Assembly: GCA_963851245.1 (NCBI GenBank)
Contig: CAWKOH010000005.1
Coordinates: 372,001-436,000, forward strand
DNA length: 64,000 nt
From: CAWKOH01 sp963851245
GTDB lineage: Bacteria; Actinomycetota; Acidimicrobiia; Acidimicrobiales; Palsa-688
Direction of reading: 5' to 3'
Below are positions 1 to 9,470 of this stretch, piece after piece (within the stretch, counting starts at the first letter, position 1; the number at the start of each line of letters is the position of its first letter). The notes below the pieces were generated by a model. It did no database searches and was not told where the DNA came from. It saw only the letters and a list, made by a program, of their open reading frames with translations. The position numbers and the translations under genes were made by a program.

Positions 1-2
1 GG

Positions 3-200
3 TGGGACAGCGATGCCCTGTATCGACTCATACGACCGGCAGTGTCGGGCGAAGTCGACGCTGCCAGCGACGCGGTGGGCTATGGGATGGTGGCTGGACT
101 CCAGCGCTACGGGTATCGGGCGATACCTAACCCCTGCGACCCCTTCGAGGGCTTCGAACGTGGAGTTGAAGACCCCTTCAGATCCGATCGTCGATTGTGA
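3..200 (+). CDS. C-terminal part of an unrecognised protein, cut by the left edge
   Basis: An open frame enters from the left edge and runs 65 codons to a TGA at 198-200. The composition is balanced, with hydrophobic and charged residues alternating (for example DAVGYGMVAGLQRYGYRAIP) and none of the Arg/Pro skew seen in the other frames here. I do not recognise the family. It may be the end of an intact gene or another fragment, since the next gene downstream is a relic. Confidence 0.3.
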   Translation, partial: WDSDALYRLIRPAVSGEVDAASDAVGYGMVAGLQRYGYRAIPNPCDPFEGFERGVEDPFRSDRRL

Positions 201-259
201 GATGTGCGTGCGGACATCTGCGCTTACTGTCCTGAGCGCTCATGTCTCGGGGGTCGACA

Positions 260-736
260 TCAGTCGGACGGGTTCAGAGTCGTGGTGGGGATCGTGTTGA
301 CAGGTTGAGTTCTGCGGGGCTGGTGACGCCGAGCTTGCGCTGGGTCCGTTGGTAGAAGGTTGTCCGGCCCAGCCGAACGACTCTGGCTGCGTTGGGTCGG
401 GCGGTGACCTCGACGTTTTCGCCGGGCGTCACGTAGGTGGCGATCTGGCCGTCGACTTCGACCGCGAGACGCCTGGACGGGGGGCGGATGATGGCTTGAC
501 AGCCGCATGGTGCGCAGTACGGTGCCGTCGCCGCCGAGCCCGACGAGCAAGTCGGCTCGAGACGCCATGGCCGCGGCAGTGACAGCGATCGCCGTGCAGT
601 TGAGGCGACCGACCTCATCGGCGAGGCCGAGGACGGTGACGTTTCGGTCCGCCGCCCAGCCGAGGATGGTCTTGACCGCTTCGGTTGAGTCGCGGAGGGG
701 ATGCAAGACTATCCCTAGGGTGCGAATATCGTCCAT
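260..736 (-). pseudogene. nadK: NAD kinase relic with the middle deleted
   Basis: NAD kinase makes NADP from NAD and ATP. The first ~80 codons (736 down to about 490) carry the family's nucleotide-binding motif LVGLGGDGTVLRTMRL. The last ~55 codons, in a different frame (about 475 down to 274), match the family C-terminus: a VEVDGQ strand, then VVRLGRTTFYQR. The central catalytic part is missing, so only about 150 codons remain of the usual 280-300. The junction lies near 475-490, beside a G-rich run. This is an internal deletion plus frame change, not one miscalled base. A complete nadK should exist elsewhere in the genome. Confidence 0.7.
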
Positions 737-1225
737 GAGCTCACTGAGAGGGAGCCGCTGGTGGCACTCGGCGCGTCAGCCCACAGCCAGCGACTTCGCC
801 GGGGATGTTCCGGGCAACATGATCAATGATATGGGGAGAGCGACCGGATCTCGTGCCTGGGGCCAGGCGAGTGATCGCCGTGAGGGAGCACGTCGGCAAG
901 GACGGAGCCTTCAACATCTTCATGGAGTGCTCGCTGCCCCTGGCCGGCGAGCGCGTCGTCCACCGGATTGAGCCACATTTCGGTCTGCGCTCCATCAGAG
1001 CCGCACCAACCAAATAGCCCCTCGAGCCACACCGACGCTCCAAAGCGGAGCAGAACCGGCGAAGTTCAGAGCGCTAGAATCACCCTCGATAGCTGCTACC
1101 ACACTCCCCATCCCACGAACCGGTGTTCTGAGACCGATAGCCAGCGGCGTTTAGGGGTCATGGCGGTGGAACGTTCGGGGACGCTTGGGGCCGCCCAGTC
1201 ACCTATTCCTGGTATGGTCACTGGT

Positions 1226-1486
1226 ATGGCAACGAGGAAGGTGACGATCACGCTCGACGAGGATCAGGTCGAGCGCATTCGGGCCCTGGTCGAAGCCGGT
1301 ACCGCCTCGAGCGTGTCGGGATTCGTGCAGCACGCCGTCGGTGTCGCCCTCGACGATGTTGCTGGTTGGGGTGCCATGCTCGCCGATGCCCTCGCAGATA
1401 CCGGTGGGGAGTTGTCGCGCCAGGAAAGACGGTGGGCTGACGAGGTGCTCGGCATCAAGGGACGGGCCAAGAGTCCGGCGGCATAG
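1226..1486 (+). CDS. Ribbon-helix-helix antitoxin of a PIN-type toxin pair
   Basis: This small protein of 86 residues begins MATRKVTITLDEDQVERIRA, a beta strand plus helix typical of ribbon-helix-helix (CopG/ParD-like) antitoxins. It continues with an acidic, Ala-rich tail that could wrap the toxin. An in-frame ATG at 1214 is an alternative start; I prefer 1226 because it leads directly into the strand. The direct repeat TGGTATGG, spaced 12 nt at about 1210 and 1222, lies at the start and could be part of an autoregulatory site. The stop overlaps the next gene's GTG (TAGTG), as expected for a translationally coupled toxin-antitoxin operon. Confidence 0.7.
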   Translation: MATRKVTITLDEDQVERIRALVEAGTASSVSGFVQHAVGVALDDVAGWGAMLADALADTGGELSRQERRWADEVLGIKGRAKSPAA

Positions 1487-1863
1487 TGGCCGGCATGACC
1501 ATGGATGCCGGGGCGCTGATCGGGGTTGACCGGAACGATCGCCGAGTCCTGGTGCTGCTGGCCCGCGCCCACGAAACCGGGTCCTGGGTCACGGTTCCGG
1601 CGAGTGCTCTCGCTCAGGCTGTCCGCCATCCGGAACGGCAGGCACGTCTGGCCCGGCTCCTTCGGCAGCCGACGACCGACGTCGTACCTCTCGACAGGGT
1701 TGATGCCACCAGCGTCGGACGGCTACTTGCTGCGAGTGGCACGTCCGATGTTGTGGATGCTCACGTTGTGATCTGCGCTCGCCGTGCCGGTCAACAGGCC
1801 GTCACGTCCGATCCGGATGATCTTCGGGCTCTCGATCCAACCCTTCAGGTTGTGACGATCTGA
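1486..1863 (+). CDS. PIN-domain (VapC-like) ribonuclease toxin
   Basis: The protein is 125 residues or slightly less and is probably an Mg-dependent RNase toxin neutralised by the upstream protein. PIN features are visible: an early acidic site MDAGALIGVDRND, then DVVDAHVVICAR, and a late TSDPDDLRAL acidic cluster. These supply the Asp residues of the active site. The GTG start at 1486 overlaps the antitoxin stop by one base; ATG at 1495 is an alternative. The PIN assignment is from motif order, and the exact VapC subfamily is inferred. Confidence 0.72.
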   Translation: MAGMTMDAGALIGVDRNDRRVLVLLARAHETGSWVTVPASALAQAVRHPERQARLARLLRQPTTDVVPLDRVDATSVGRLLAASGTSDVVDAHVVICARRAGQQAVTSDPDDLRALDPTLQVVTI

Positions 1864-2016
1864 TCGGACAGGAAGCAGGAACACCGATGACGGGTAACTC
1901 CGACAAGGAATAACGAATGTGCTGACGGGGCGATGGCGGGTGGCGATTCCAGGGGAGCACTACCAAGAGATCCTTCGATCCCTGGTGGCGACGTGGGGCG
2001 AACCGCGTCCATATGA

Positions 2017-2175
2017 TTCGATGTTGTAGCGGCAGCAGCCGAGGACGCAACAGCCTGGTCCTTACTCGCTGGACCGAACATCTCGAACCCGTCAGGGCTC
2101 ATCGGCGAAGGCTTCGACTGCCCCGCCCTCGATACCGTCTTCCTGGCCCCGAAGGCGCCGCCCCGCGCCAGGTGA
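2017..2175 (+). pseudogene. C-terminal fragment of a DEAD/DEAH-type helicase
   Basis: Between a TGA at 2014 and a TGA at 2173 one frame reads LIGEGFDCPALDTVFLAPKA. This matches the motif V region of superfamily-2 helicases of the type III restriction/helicase-like group, where 'IGEGFDxPxLDTLFLA' is characteristic. No ATPase motifs precede it and the rest of the helicase C-terminus is absent. It is therefore an isolated gene scrap, perhaps left by deletion of a defence or mobile locus. The call rests on about 20 residues. Confidence 0.45.
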
Positions 2176-2282
2176 CGAGGAGGCCAGTCGCGGACCCAAG
2201 GCGTTAGGTGGGTAGCCCGACAGCCGGCGATCCGGGACAGGTTGGCCGCGGAGTTATGGGACCGCGTATATGGGATATGGGC

Positions 2283-3182
2283 TCACTCACCGGCGAACGG
2301 CCATGGCCCGGGTGAGTCGAGAGGATGGTCGAGCCCGAACACAGAGTTGTTCGTCGGGCCGCGACGCCTTCGCTGGGTCGCTTTTCTTGAACGGGGGCGT
2401 GGTGCGACCGTTGTCTCGGGGTAGTTAGACCCTGTCCTCCGACGGTCGTCGAACGCATCGAACGTCGGCGCAACAAGGCGGACGGCGCGCTCGAAGTCGC
2501 CTTGTACTGCCGATGCAAGCGCAGCAACAGAGGAGGCTTCCCGGGCGTGACGGAAGGCAGCGCGGACTTTCGCACGCGAAAGGCTGAGGACGAGGCCCGC
2601 GACGATCTGCACCTCAGGATCGTCGGGGTCGGCCCCGGCCCGCTCGGCCAGCGCTCCGGCGACGATCGCGCCGAGGCGCATGAACTCGCTGCCTTGCGCG
2701 GCGACAAGCGCCGGCGACTCGTCCGCGGTCTGGCAGAAGAGTCGGAAGAGGCGCAGCGTCTCCGCCTCATCGAGGTCTGGCCAGCGTTGCAGTCCATCGA
2801 GCGGATCGTCGTCGAGCAACGCACTTACGACGACAGCGCTCAACGAGCGACCATCGCGCTCGCGCAGTGCGGCAGCCATCTGCTCGGCCGCGGGCTCGGC
2901 ACGATCGTAGAACATCGACTCCTTGGTCGAGAAGTAGTTGAAAACGGTCTGTTCGGAGACCTCGCACGCCGCCGCGATCTGCAGGACCGTCACGTTCTCG
3001 AAACCGTGAGAGAGGAACAGCGCGGTCGCCGTGTCGGAGATTTGCTGACGCACACGGAGCTTCTTGCGCTCGCGAAGACCAAGACTTGAGTCCAGCTCGG
3101 CGTGATCCCGAATGGCGCGAAGCACCTCAAGGATCGCCGCAGGGTCCGATCTGGTGGCCACCACGTGTCTCAGTCTAGACAC
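2283..3182 (-). CDS. TetR-family repressor, probably of the divergent ABC exporter
   Basis: This 299-residue protein has a TetR helix-turn-helix at about residues 45-90 (QISDTATALFLSHGFENVTV, then VSEQTVFNYFSTKE), followed by a helical ligand domain. The last ~40 residues are Arg/Pro-rich and unlike the family, so the true C-terminus may be altered. The gene is divergent from an ABC exporter 48 bp away, the usual layout for local control of drug efflux. An 18-bp palindrome at 3165-3182 covers the annotated GTG start. An in-frame GTG at 3164 would place the palindrome just upstream and may be the real start. Confidence 0.8.
   Translation of the reverse strand: MSRLRHVVATRSDPAAILEVLRAIRDHAELDSSLGLRERKKLRVRQQISDTATALFLSHGFENVTVLQIAAACEVSEQTVFNYFSTKESMFYDRAEPAAEQMAAALRERDGRSLSAVVVSALLDDDPLDGLQRWPDLDEAETLRLFRLFCQTADESPALVAAQGSEFMRLGAIVAGALAERAGADPDDPEVQIVAGLVLSLSRAKVRAAFRHAREASSVAALASAVQGDFERAVRLVAPTFDAFDDRRRTGSNYPETTVAPRPRSRKATQRRRRGPTNNSVFGLDHPLDSPGPWPFAGE
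3165..3182. promoter_or_regulatory. Candidate TetR operator
   Basis: GTGTCT and AGACAC form perfect 6-bp arms around a 6-bp centre, in the interval between the divergent TetR and ABC exporter genes. The position over one possible TetR start codon suggests autoregulation. The function is inferred from position and symmetry only. Confidence 0.4.
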
Positions 3183-3229
3183 AACGATAGAGTAACCCTA
3201 TTCTTTGAGTCACCCAAGATATTGGAGCA

Positions 3230-4270
3230 ATGATGAGGCGAGAGCCCCCTCAGCAGGCGCCAGCGCGTCGTGCTGCCATCGCGCCTGAGCCAACCAGTTC
3301 TGGAGGACCGCCAGTTCCGGCGGTCGCGGCCCGCGGGCTGGCGAAGTCGTTTGGAAAGAACCGCGCGAGTGGACGGTATCGACCTCACGGTCGAGCCGGG
3401 CGAGATCTTCGGTGTGCTGGGACCGAACGGCGCCGGCAAGACCACCATGCTCCAGATGCTCGCCACGCTGTTGCCGATCGACCAGGGCGAAGCCCGCGTG
3501 TTCGGCTTCGATGTGCGGACGCAGCCGCATGCGGTGCGGCAACTGATCGGCGTCACGGGCCAGTACGCCTCGGTGGACGAAAACCTCACGGGTCGCGAGA
3601 ACCTCTGGCTTTTCGGCCGTCTGCAGGGACTCACGCGAAAAGAGGCACGAGGGACCGCCAACGACCTCCTCGCGAAGTTCGAACTTACAGAAGCCGCTGA
3701 TCGGCCGATATCGGAATTTTCGGGTGGCATGCGTCGACGCCTCGATCTCGCCGCGAGCCTGATCACGCAACCCGCGCTGATCTTCCTCGACGAACCCACG
3801 ACCGGGCTCGACCCACGCACCCGTGGCCAGATGTGGGACACGATCCGTGATCTCGTTACGGGTGGCGCCACGATCCTGCTCACAACGCAATACTTGGACG
3901 AAGCGGACGAACTCGCAGACCGAATTGCAGTCATCGATCGTGGCACCAAGGTGGCCCAAGGGACGCCCGCCGAGCTGAAGGCTCGTGTCGGCGAATCAAC
4001 GTTGCGGCTACAGGTCGCAGACCCGACGCACACAACAAGGCGGTTGCCGTCGCCGCACGGATCGCCGCAGAAACGCCAGCGTCGGATACAACCGGCTCGG
4101 GTTTCAGCGTCGCGTTGCCCGACGCCAATCAAGCAGCCGACGTCCTCATCGCACTTCGGGACGAAGGCATCGCGATCGCCAGCGCGACCGTCGACCAACC
4201 GAGCCTCGACGAAGTGTTCCTGGCCCTGACCGGCCAACAACACTCCGCTGACCAAGCCAGCGAAGCATGA
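3230..4270 (+). pseudogene. DrrA-type ABC exporter ATPase split by two compensating frameshifts
   Basis: This is the ATPase half of a daunorubicin-resistance-type exporter. Frame 1 gives VAARGLAKSFGKNRA. An extra A near 3367 then moves the reading to a frame with Walker A (GPNGAGKTT, near 3420), signature FSGGMRRR (near 3719) and Walker B LIFLDEPTTGLD. A missing C near 4027 moves it again to the family tail, ending SLDEVFLALTG. The +1 and -1 changes cancel over the whole gene. A good ribosome site (TTGGAG) precedes ATG 3230, and the stop overlaps the permease ATG (ATGA). It may be a real pseudogene or a pair of base-call errors. Confidence 0.75.
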
Positions 4271-5097
4271 CGACCGCCACTGAAATGTCGGCGCGCACGG
4301 CGAGCGTTGCGAGCCGAACGATCCGCAACTCCGTGCCGATCGGCGACATCCTTTCGCAGACGAGGGTGTTGGCGTGGCGAGCCGTGCTCAAGATGCGTCG
4401 GAATCCCGAGCAACTCCTCGACGTCACGCTGATGCCGGTAATGCTCACCGTGCTATTCGGCTTCATCTTCGGCGGCGCTGTGTCCGGGGGCGTGTCGGCC
4501 TATCTGCCAACTTTGATTCCCGGAATGATCGCCTGGAGCGCACTCACCGCATGCATGGCCGCGGGTATCCAGCTCCGCGAAGACATGGAGAAGGGCGTGT
4601 TCGACCGGTTCCGATCCCTGCCAATCGCGTGGCTCGCTCCACTAGCCGGACCAGCGCTAGCCGACCTGACGTGCGACTTCCTAGCGGGCGGGTTGGTCGT
4701 CGTGGTCGGGCTCCTAATGGGTTATAACCCGGGCGGTGGGCCACTCGGGATCGCAGCGGGATTGCTCCTTGCCATCATTACCGGTTGGTCACTCGCATGG
4801 ATATTCACGTGGATCGGAATCATCGCCAGGACCGCCCAGTCGGTGCAGGGCATGTCGGTGATGATTCTGTTTCCGCTGGTGTTCCTCTCGAACGCATTCG
4901 TTCCGGTCGACACGTTGCCTGGGTGGCTGCGCGCCGTCGTTAACGCCAACCCTGTCTCCCACGTGGTGTCCGCGCTTCGCGACCTCATGAACCACGGCGA
5001 GGTAACGGCACAAGTCGGTTGGGCACTTCTCGGATGCGGAGTCGTCATCGCGATCTTCGTCCCGCTCGCGGTGCGCTCCTACTCCAAGAAGGTCTAG
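4267..5097 (+). CDS. DrrB-type ABC-2 exporter permease
   Basis: This 276-residue integral membrane protein forms the channel half of the exporter encoded with the preceding ATPase. Hydrophobic segments are visible around LPVMLTVLFGFIFGG, LVVVVGLLMG, AAGLLLAIITGWSLAWIF and VMILFPLVFLSNAFVP. The conserved ABC-2 stretch LREDMEKGVFDRFRSLPI sits between them, and the ending SYSKKV is typical of DrrB-like proteins. The frame is intact. The substrate cannot be told from sequence; TetR control suggests a toxic hydrophobic compound. Confidence 0.85.
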   Translation: MTTATEMSARTASVASRTIRNSVPIGDILSQTRVLAWRAVLKMRRNPEQLLDVTLMPVMLTVLFGFIFGGAVSGGVSAYLPTLIPGMIAWSALTACMAAGIQLREDMEKGVFDRFRSLPIAWLAPLAGPALADLTCDFLAGGLVVVVGLLMGYNPGGGPLGIAAGLLLAIITGWSLAWIFTWIGIIARTAQSVQGMSVMILFPLVFLSNAFVPVDTLPGWLRAVVNANPVSHVVSALRDLMNHGEVTAQVGWALLGCGVVIAIFVPLAVRSYSKKV

Positions 5098-5345
5098 AAC
5101 GGTTTACGGTATAGCCAAGGGTCTTGCACCGGCCGCCCGATTATCGTGACGAGCAGCGCCACCGGCCGCCGAGTGGCTCCCGAACTCGACCAGTGTCAAA
5201 CAGGTACCGGGCTTTCGCACACCGAGCTTGTCACACATCGCACACGGGGCTTTGGGGGTGCCACCCTGGGGCACGACCGGGGCACCGTGCTGGCCCGGGG
5301 CTTGGAGACCGCTTGACCGAATCGCGGGAGCGGGGATGAACGCCG

Positions 5346-6185
5346 TCAGGACTGGATGAAGGCCAGCAGATCGGCGTTGATCGTCTGGGCCTGGGTGGTC
5401 GGCATGCCGTGCGGGTAGCCCGGGTAGGTCTTCAGCGTTCCGTTCTGCACAAGCTTTGCGGACAGCGGGCCAGAGTCGGCATAGGGGACGATCTGGTCGT
5501 CGTCTCCGTGCATCACCAGCACAGGCACAGATACTTTCTTGAGGTCCTCGGTGAAATCGGTCTGAGAGAAGGCAACTATGCCGTCGTAGTGCGCTTTTGC
5601 TCCTCCCATCATCCCCTGCCGCCACCAGTTCTCGATGATCGCTTCCGAGGGTTCGACGCCGGGCCGGTTGAAGCCGTAGAAGGGTCCCGACGGCAAGGCC
5701 CGATAGAACTCGGATCGGTTGGCGGCCAGCTGGGCCTGGAGATCGTCGAACACGCTCTTGGGAAGGCCGCCGGGGTTGGCGTCGGTCTGCACCATGATCG
5801 GCGGTACCGAACTGATGAGCACTGCTTTGGCGACGCGGGTCTCCCTGTGCCGGCCGATATAGCGGGCGACCTCGCCGCCACCGGTCGAGTGCCCCACATG
5901 AACGGCGTTGTGGAGATCCAGATGTGCGGTCAGAGCGGCCAGGTCATCGGCGTAGTGGTCCATGTCGTGACCGTCGCTGGTTTGCGAGGAGCGGCCGTGC
6001 CCACGCCGGTCGTGGGCAATCACCCGGTAGCCGTGGTGCAAGAAGAAGAGCATCTGGGTGTCCCAATCGTCAGCCGACAGCGGCCAACCATGGCTGAACA
6101 CGATCGGTTGGCCCGACCCCCAGTCCTTGTAGAAGATTTCCGTCCCGTCTGAAGTGGTGATCGTTCCCAAGTGGCACCTCGACAT
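5346..6185 (-). CDS. Alpha/beta hydrolase, chloroperoxidase/perhydrolase-like
   Basis: This 279-residue protein belongs to the non-haem chloroperoxidase/arylesterase branch of alpha/beta hydrolases. The nucleophile elbow GHSTGGGE places catalytic Ser at residue 100. The acid is in HGDDDQIVP (Asp 229 or 230) and the His is H259 in YPGYPHGMPTT. The oxyanion segment SHGWPLSADDWD is also present. Such enzymes hydrolyse small esters and can make peracids, so the physiological substrate is open. The gene stands alone: upstream 6186-6528 holds only noncoding sequence and 5098-5345 separates it from the exporter. Confidence 0.85.
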   Translation of the reverse strand: MSRCHLGTITTSDGTEIFYKDWGSGQPIVFSHGWPLSADDWDTQMLFFLHHGYRVIAHDRRGHGRSSQTSDGHDMDHYADDLAALTAHLDLHNAVHVGHSTGGGEVARYIGRHRETRVAKAVLISSVPPIMVQTDANPGGLPKSVFDDLQAQLAANRSEFYRALPSGPFYGFNRPGVEPSEAIIENWWRQGMMGGAKAHYDGIVAFSQTDFTEDLKKVSVPVLVMHGDDDQIVPYADSGPLSAKLVQNGTLKTYPGYPHGMPTTQAQTINADLLAFIQS

Positions 6186-6528
6186 TAACTAGTAGATCCC
6201 CTTTGAAATACCAGCTTTGGAAATGCAGGTCAACTGCCCCAGAACGCCGCTTCGCGGGCGCACAGTCGGCAGACCGAACCATCTCGTCAAGGAACGCAGA
6301 GTCGGCACGACCGGGCGCTCAGGGACCCCCGGCCTGGCAGGGCGTCCGGGGCCGTTTTTCGGGCCCGCTACCCGGCCGGGTGCCAGCACTGTTTGCGTGC
6401 CTGTTCGCAACCGGGACTGGGGGTCTTTCCGATGGCTCAGCGCTGGCCTATCGGGATCCGACCTGGTTCACTGAAGACTTCAGACCCCGTCGTAAGCTGG
6501 GGATGAGCCCCAACGAGTGGAGGTGCCA
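6186..6528. other. Noncoding interval with a weak hairpin
   Basis: No convincing gene lies between the divergent hydrolase and VOC genes. A GC-rich inverted repeat (CCCCGG ... CCGGGG) around 6325-6352 is followed by TTTTT. It could act as a weak terminator or leader structure on the plus strand. Confidence 0.3.
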
Positions 6529-6993
6529 GTGGCCGAACCCACACATCCGGCGCAGCGGATGATAGTGGCCTACTTCATCGTCTCCGACGACGTCGAGCGC
6601 TCCCGGCGCTTCTATACCGAGGTACTCGGCGGCACGGTGGTCTTCGGCCCAGTGCCGACCAATATCGCACTCGCCAACAGCTTCATCGTCATCAACGCCG
6701 GCGGAGGCCCCACCGACGACAAGCCCACGGTCACCCTTGAGACGCCAAGCGACCCCGACCGGGTCAGCAGCTTCCTCAATATCCGGGTCACAGATATCCA
6801 CGCCGCTTACGCCGAATGGAGCGCCCGGGGTGCGCAGTTCCTGACGCCGCCCAAGCAGCACCAGTACGAGACCCGTTGCTACATCCGAGATCCCGACGGT
6901 TACATCATCGAGGTCGGGCAAACCACCGACCCACAGGGAGATTGGTGGCCCGCCGACTGGCCACTGCCCAACCCCAGCGGGCAATCCGAGTGA
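6529..6993 (+). CDS. VOC (glyoxalase/bleomycin-resistance) family protein
   Basis: This protein of about 154 residues has the paired beta-alpha-beta-beta-beta modules of the vicinal-oxygen-chelate fold. YFIVSDDVERSRRFYTEVLGG opens the first module, and RCYIRDPDGYIIEVGQTT closes the second, with the typical metal-side Glu in IIEVGQ. The start at GTG 6529 is chosen because GGAGG at 6519-6523 gives normal spacing; a longer GTG start at 6517 lacks one. The substrate is unknown, since members range from isomerases to dioxygenases. Confidence 0.8.
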   Translation: MAEPTHPAQRMIVAYFIVSDDVERSRRFYTEVLGGTVVFGPVPTNIALANSFIVINAGGGPTDDKPTVTLETPSDPDRVSSFLNIRVTDIHAAYAEWSARGAQFLTPPKQHQYETRCYIRDPDGYIIEVGQTTDPQGDWWPADWPLPNPSGQSE

Positions 6994-7301
6994 ACCCCGT
7001 TTCCTCGATATCAGAGGCTCGGACGAGAAGGCCAGCGCATAACCGCGGCGCACCTTGTTCTCAGACCTCCGAGGCACTGCAGACTGACATTCTGCGCTCG
7101 GCGGTCGGCATGGCTGGAGTCCGACGTTAAGCGTTCATCTTCGCCGCCTTGACCAGATCGGGGCGCCGACTCGGGATCCGTCGATCGGGCTCGTCGCTGG
7201 ACAGGTAGGCGGCGGTGTTCTGCAGGGCAATTCTGAGCGTTTCTGAACGAACGGACATTGGGGGCGGGTCACGCCGCGAAGCGGTGCACGTCATAGTCAG
7301 A

Positions 7302-7892
7302 TCACTGGCATGAAGACTGGCTGTCCCAACGGGTGTAGTAGGGGCGGACACCGACTACCTTCGCCAGAGCCCACAGGGGTGCAAGGAGGAGGTTCTGCAT
7401 CCAGATGGGCGGTGAGGTGACCCTGCTTTCGTGGCGGAAATGCCAGAAGGTAGCGCCAAGCTGCAGTGGGTTTTTCGGGGCGCCTCTCGGGTCGGTCTTG
7501 CCGTCGGCTACCAGACCTGCGATGGCCTCGTGGAACTCCTTGCTCTGCAGCGCCGGCCGCAGCTCGACGACGCCCGCGATGTCGACCGAGCCTCTGTTCC
7601 CCTCCGAGTGGGGTACTCGGGCAGGTACGACTACCGTCTCCCCGGGTCCGGCAACGTGGACGCTACCGGCGAGCGTGAAGTGGGCTTCCCCCGAAATGAT
7701 CGTGAAGCGCTCCTCCTGGTGGGGATGGATGTGCTCGGTGATGACACCGCCCGGCACGCTGGTCCAGTTGAAACGTACGAGTGCTCCGTCGTTGTCCTCG
7801 GCGACGGCCGTGAACTCGATCCGCTCGCCGGTGGCCGGGTTGAAGAACGGGCGGAATCTGCTCGGCCGACCATCGGCGGCGGGCACGGTCAC
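7302..7892 (-). CDS. Cupin-domain protein
   Basis: This 196-residue protein has a single cupin barrel: motif 1 EHIHPHQEERFTIISGEAHF supplies metal-binding His and Glu, and motif 2 is around VPARVPHSEGN. A hydrophobic C-terminal stretch (MQNLLLAPLWALAKVVG) may be membrane-facing. The GTG start at 7892 overlaps the stop of the upstream membrane-protein gene (GTGA), which supports this start and an operon with it. The frame is intact although its two operon partners are heavily frameshifted. Catalytic role unknown. Confidence 0.72.
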   Translation of the reverse strand: MTVPAADGRPSRFRPFFNPATGERIEFTAVAEDNDGALVRFNWTSVPGGVITEHIHPHQEERFTIISGEAHFTLAGSVHVAGPGETVVVPARVPHSEGNRGSVDIAGVVELRPALQSKEFHEAIAGLVADGKTDPRGAPKNPLQLGATFWHFRHESRVTSPPIWMQNLLLAPLWALAKVVGVRPYYTRWDSQSSCQ

Positions 7893-8522
7893 GGGGTTCG
7901 CGGGCCGAGCTGATCTTGACTCGAAGAGCGAGCAGGCCGGAGGCCGGCGAGGTCGTGGAATCCGGCGGCAGCGGTGGCGAGGAGCAGGACGCCGGCGGCG
8001 ATGCCGGTCGTCGCGGCAAGGGACGGAGCCCGACATGGTGGCGACGAGGAGTGACCGGACCGACGGTCAGCACCCAGCCGACCGGGCGATAACGGGGGAT
8101 GTGGACGAGATGGTCGAGCCAGAGCAGCAGCGGCCCGATGGTGATCGCGATGGATGGCAGTACCCAGTCGCTGTGGCCGGCGGCGATGACGATAACCGGT
8201 AGCGACGAAGGATGCGACCAGCTCGATCACGGTCGCGATGGTCACGGATCGCTCGATGCGTTTCGCTTCGGGACTGGTCGGCCGCGGGCCGGTGCCGGCG
8301 GTGACCCGAATGCCGTAGACCAGACGATCAAGCTGACGACGACGACGAAAGCCACCGCCAGCGCGACTCCGGGCCTGCGCCGTTGATGTTGAGGGCGCCG
8401 CGCACCAGCCAGAAGGCAGCGAAGGCCAGCTGGATGAAGCCGCCGATGCGCCGGACCCGTCTGGACCACGCCGCGGTCGCGCTGAGCTCAGTCCGGCCGT
8501 CGGGCGTCTCCGGCACGGTCAC
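7889..8522 (-). pseudogene. Small integral membrane protein with several frameshifts
   Basis: Read across three frames, this locus encodes about 200 residues with five hydrophobic segments: RRIGGFIQLAFAAFWLVRG, VALAVAFVVVVSLIVWS, ATVIELVASFVAT, VLPSIAITIGPLLLWLDHLV and TTGIAAGVLLLATAAAGF. At least four frame changes are needed. Start and stop are well placed: GTG 8522 overlaps the epimerase stop and TGA 7889 overlaps the cupin start. That argues for a real operon gene that is either decaying or badly base-called. I do not recognise the family. Confidence 0.55.
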
Positions 8523-9470
8523 GTCGCACTCGTTGGCTGCGGTACCAGGTGACGGTCTCGTGTGATCGCGACGCCCAGCGGGGTGCCGGCCGGGCCGAAG
8601 GTCGACTCGTACTTGGTGGTGTCGAGGATGAACGGCTCCTCGAACTCGTAGGCCATCTCGGCCAGCCCCCGCATCAGCGGGCTGACCAGGCCGAGGGCAC
8701 GCAACAACCAGCTTCGGCACGATGCGGACCTCGACGGGATGGCCGACCTCGCCGGCGATCAGATCGAGAAGCGCCCGGGTGGTGACGGTCTCGGGGCCGG
8801 GCAGGTGCCACACCTCGCCGACGGCCCGCTCGTCGGTGCCGAGGCGTGGCCAGGCCGGCGGCGATGTCGGGCACGTAGCTGTAGGTGTGGGGAAGATCGG
8901 GGTTGCCGATGAAGTCGGCCCGCTTGCCGGCCACGGCGTTGGCGAAGACCCGTGCGCCGAGGGTCGACTCGGTGACACCGGCGCCGAAGAAGTCCGACGC
9001 CCGTCCGATGGCGATCCGGACCCGACCGGCTCTGTGGGCGGCCAGCAACTCGTGCGGTCATGGCTGCTCGGGTCCGGCCCTTGGATAGTGGTGGCGGCGA
9101 GCGGGAGGTCCTCGGTCATCGGTTTGCCGCCGGTGGGGCCGTAGCCGTAGACGTTCTCCAGGGTCACCAGCAGCGCATCGGCGTGTTCGGCCGCGGCCAG
9201 AACGCGCCGCTGCAGCGGCGGGAACAGTTGCGGCCACTGGTGTACGGGGCGTTGAGACACTGGTAGACGACGGATGCGCCTTTGGCCGCGTCGTCTGCAG
9301 CTTCGGGGTCGGTGACGTCCGCGGCCCGCCAGTCGATGCCGTCGGCGAGCGTGGAGGGCCGGTGGCGCGACACGGTGCGGCACCGGGATACCGAGCTCGG
9401 ACAGTCGGGCGGCGAGGGTGAGCCCGACCTGTCCGGTGCCGAAGACGACATGGAGCGGGTCCTTACTCAT
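8519..9470 (-). pseudogene. NAD(P)-dependent epimerase/dehydratase with about five frameshifts
   Basis: The N-terminus has the Rossmann motif HVVFGTGQVGLTLAARL. Later pieces in other frames give VTLENVYGYGPTGG (YxxxK-region equivalent), SDFFGAGVTESTLGARVF, PHTYSYVPDIAAGLA, VWHLPGPETVTTRALLDLI and TTKYESTFGPAGTPLGVAI. These follow one another in correct extended-SDR order over about 310 codons but need roughly five frame corrections. It would convert or reduce a nucleotide sugar or similar substrate if intact. It is the first gene of the epimerase-membrane protein-cupin operon, with GTGA overlap to the next gene. Confidence 0.65.

Noticed and set aside
741..1043. Minus-strand frames ending HGDHSPGPRHEIRSLSPYH with vague dioxygenase-like look
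   Set aside because: No start, no family motif and only about 45 residues; overlapping plus-strand frames look equally good.
5104..5625. Minus-strand 173-residue ORF after the ABC permease
   Set aside because: It overlaps the hydrolase gene in another frame and has Arg/Pro-skewed composition; a shadow.
7127..7351. 74-residue minus-strand ORF near the cupin gene
   Set aside because: No ribosome site, no recognisable sequence; composition unconvincing.
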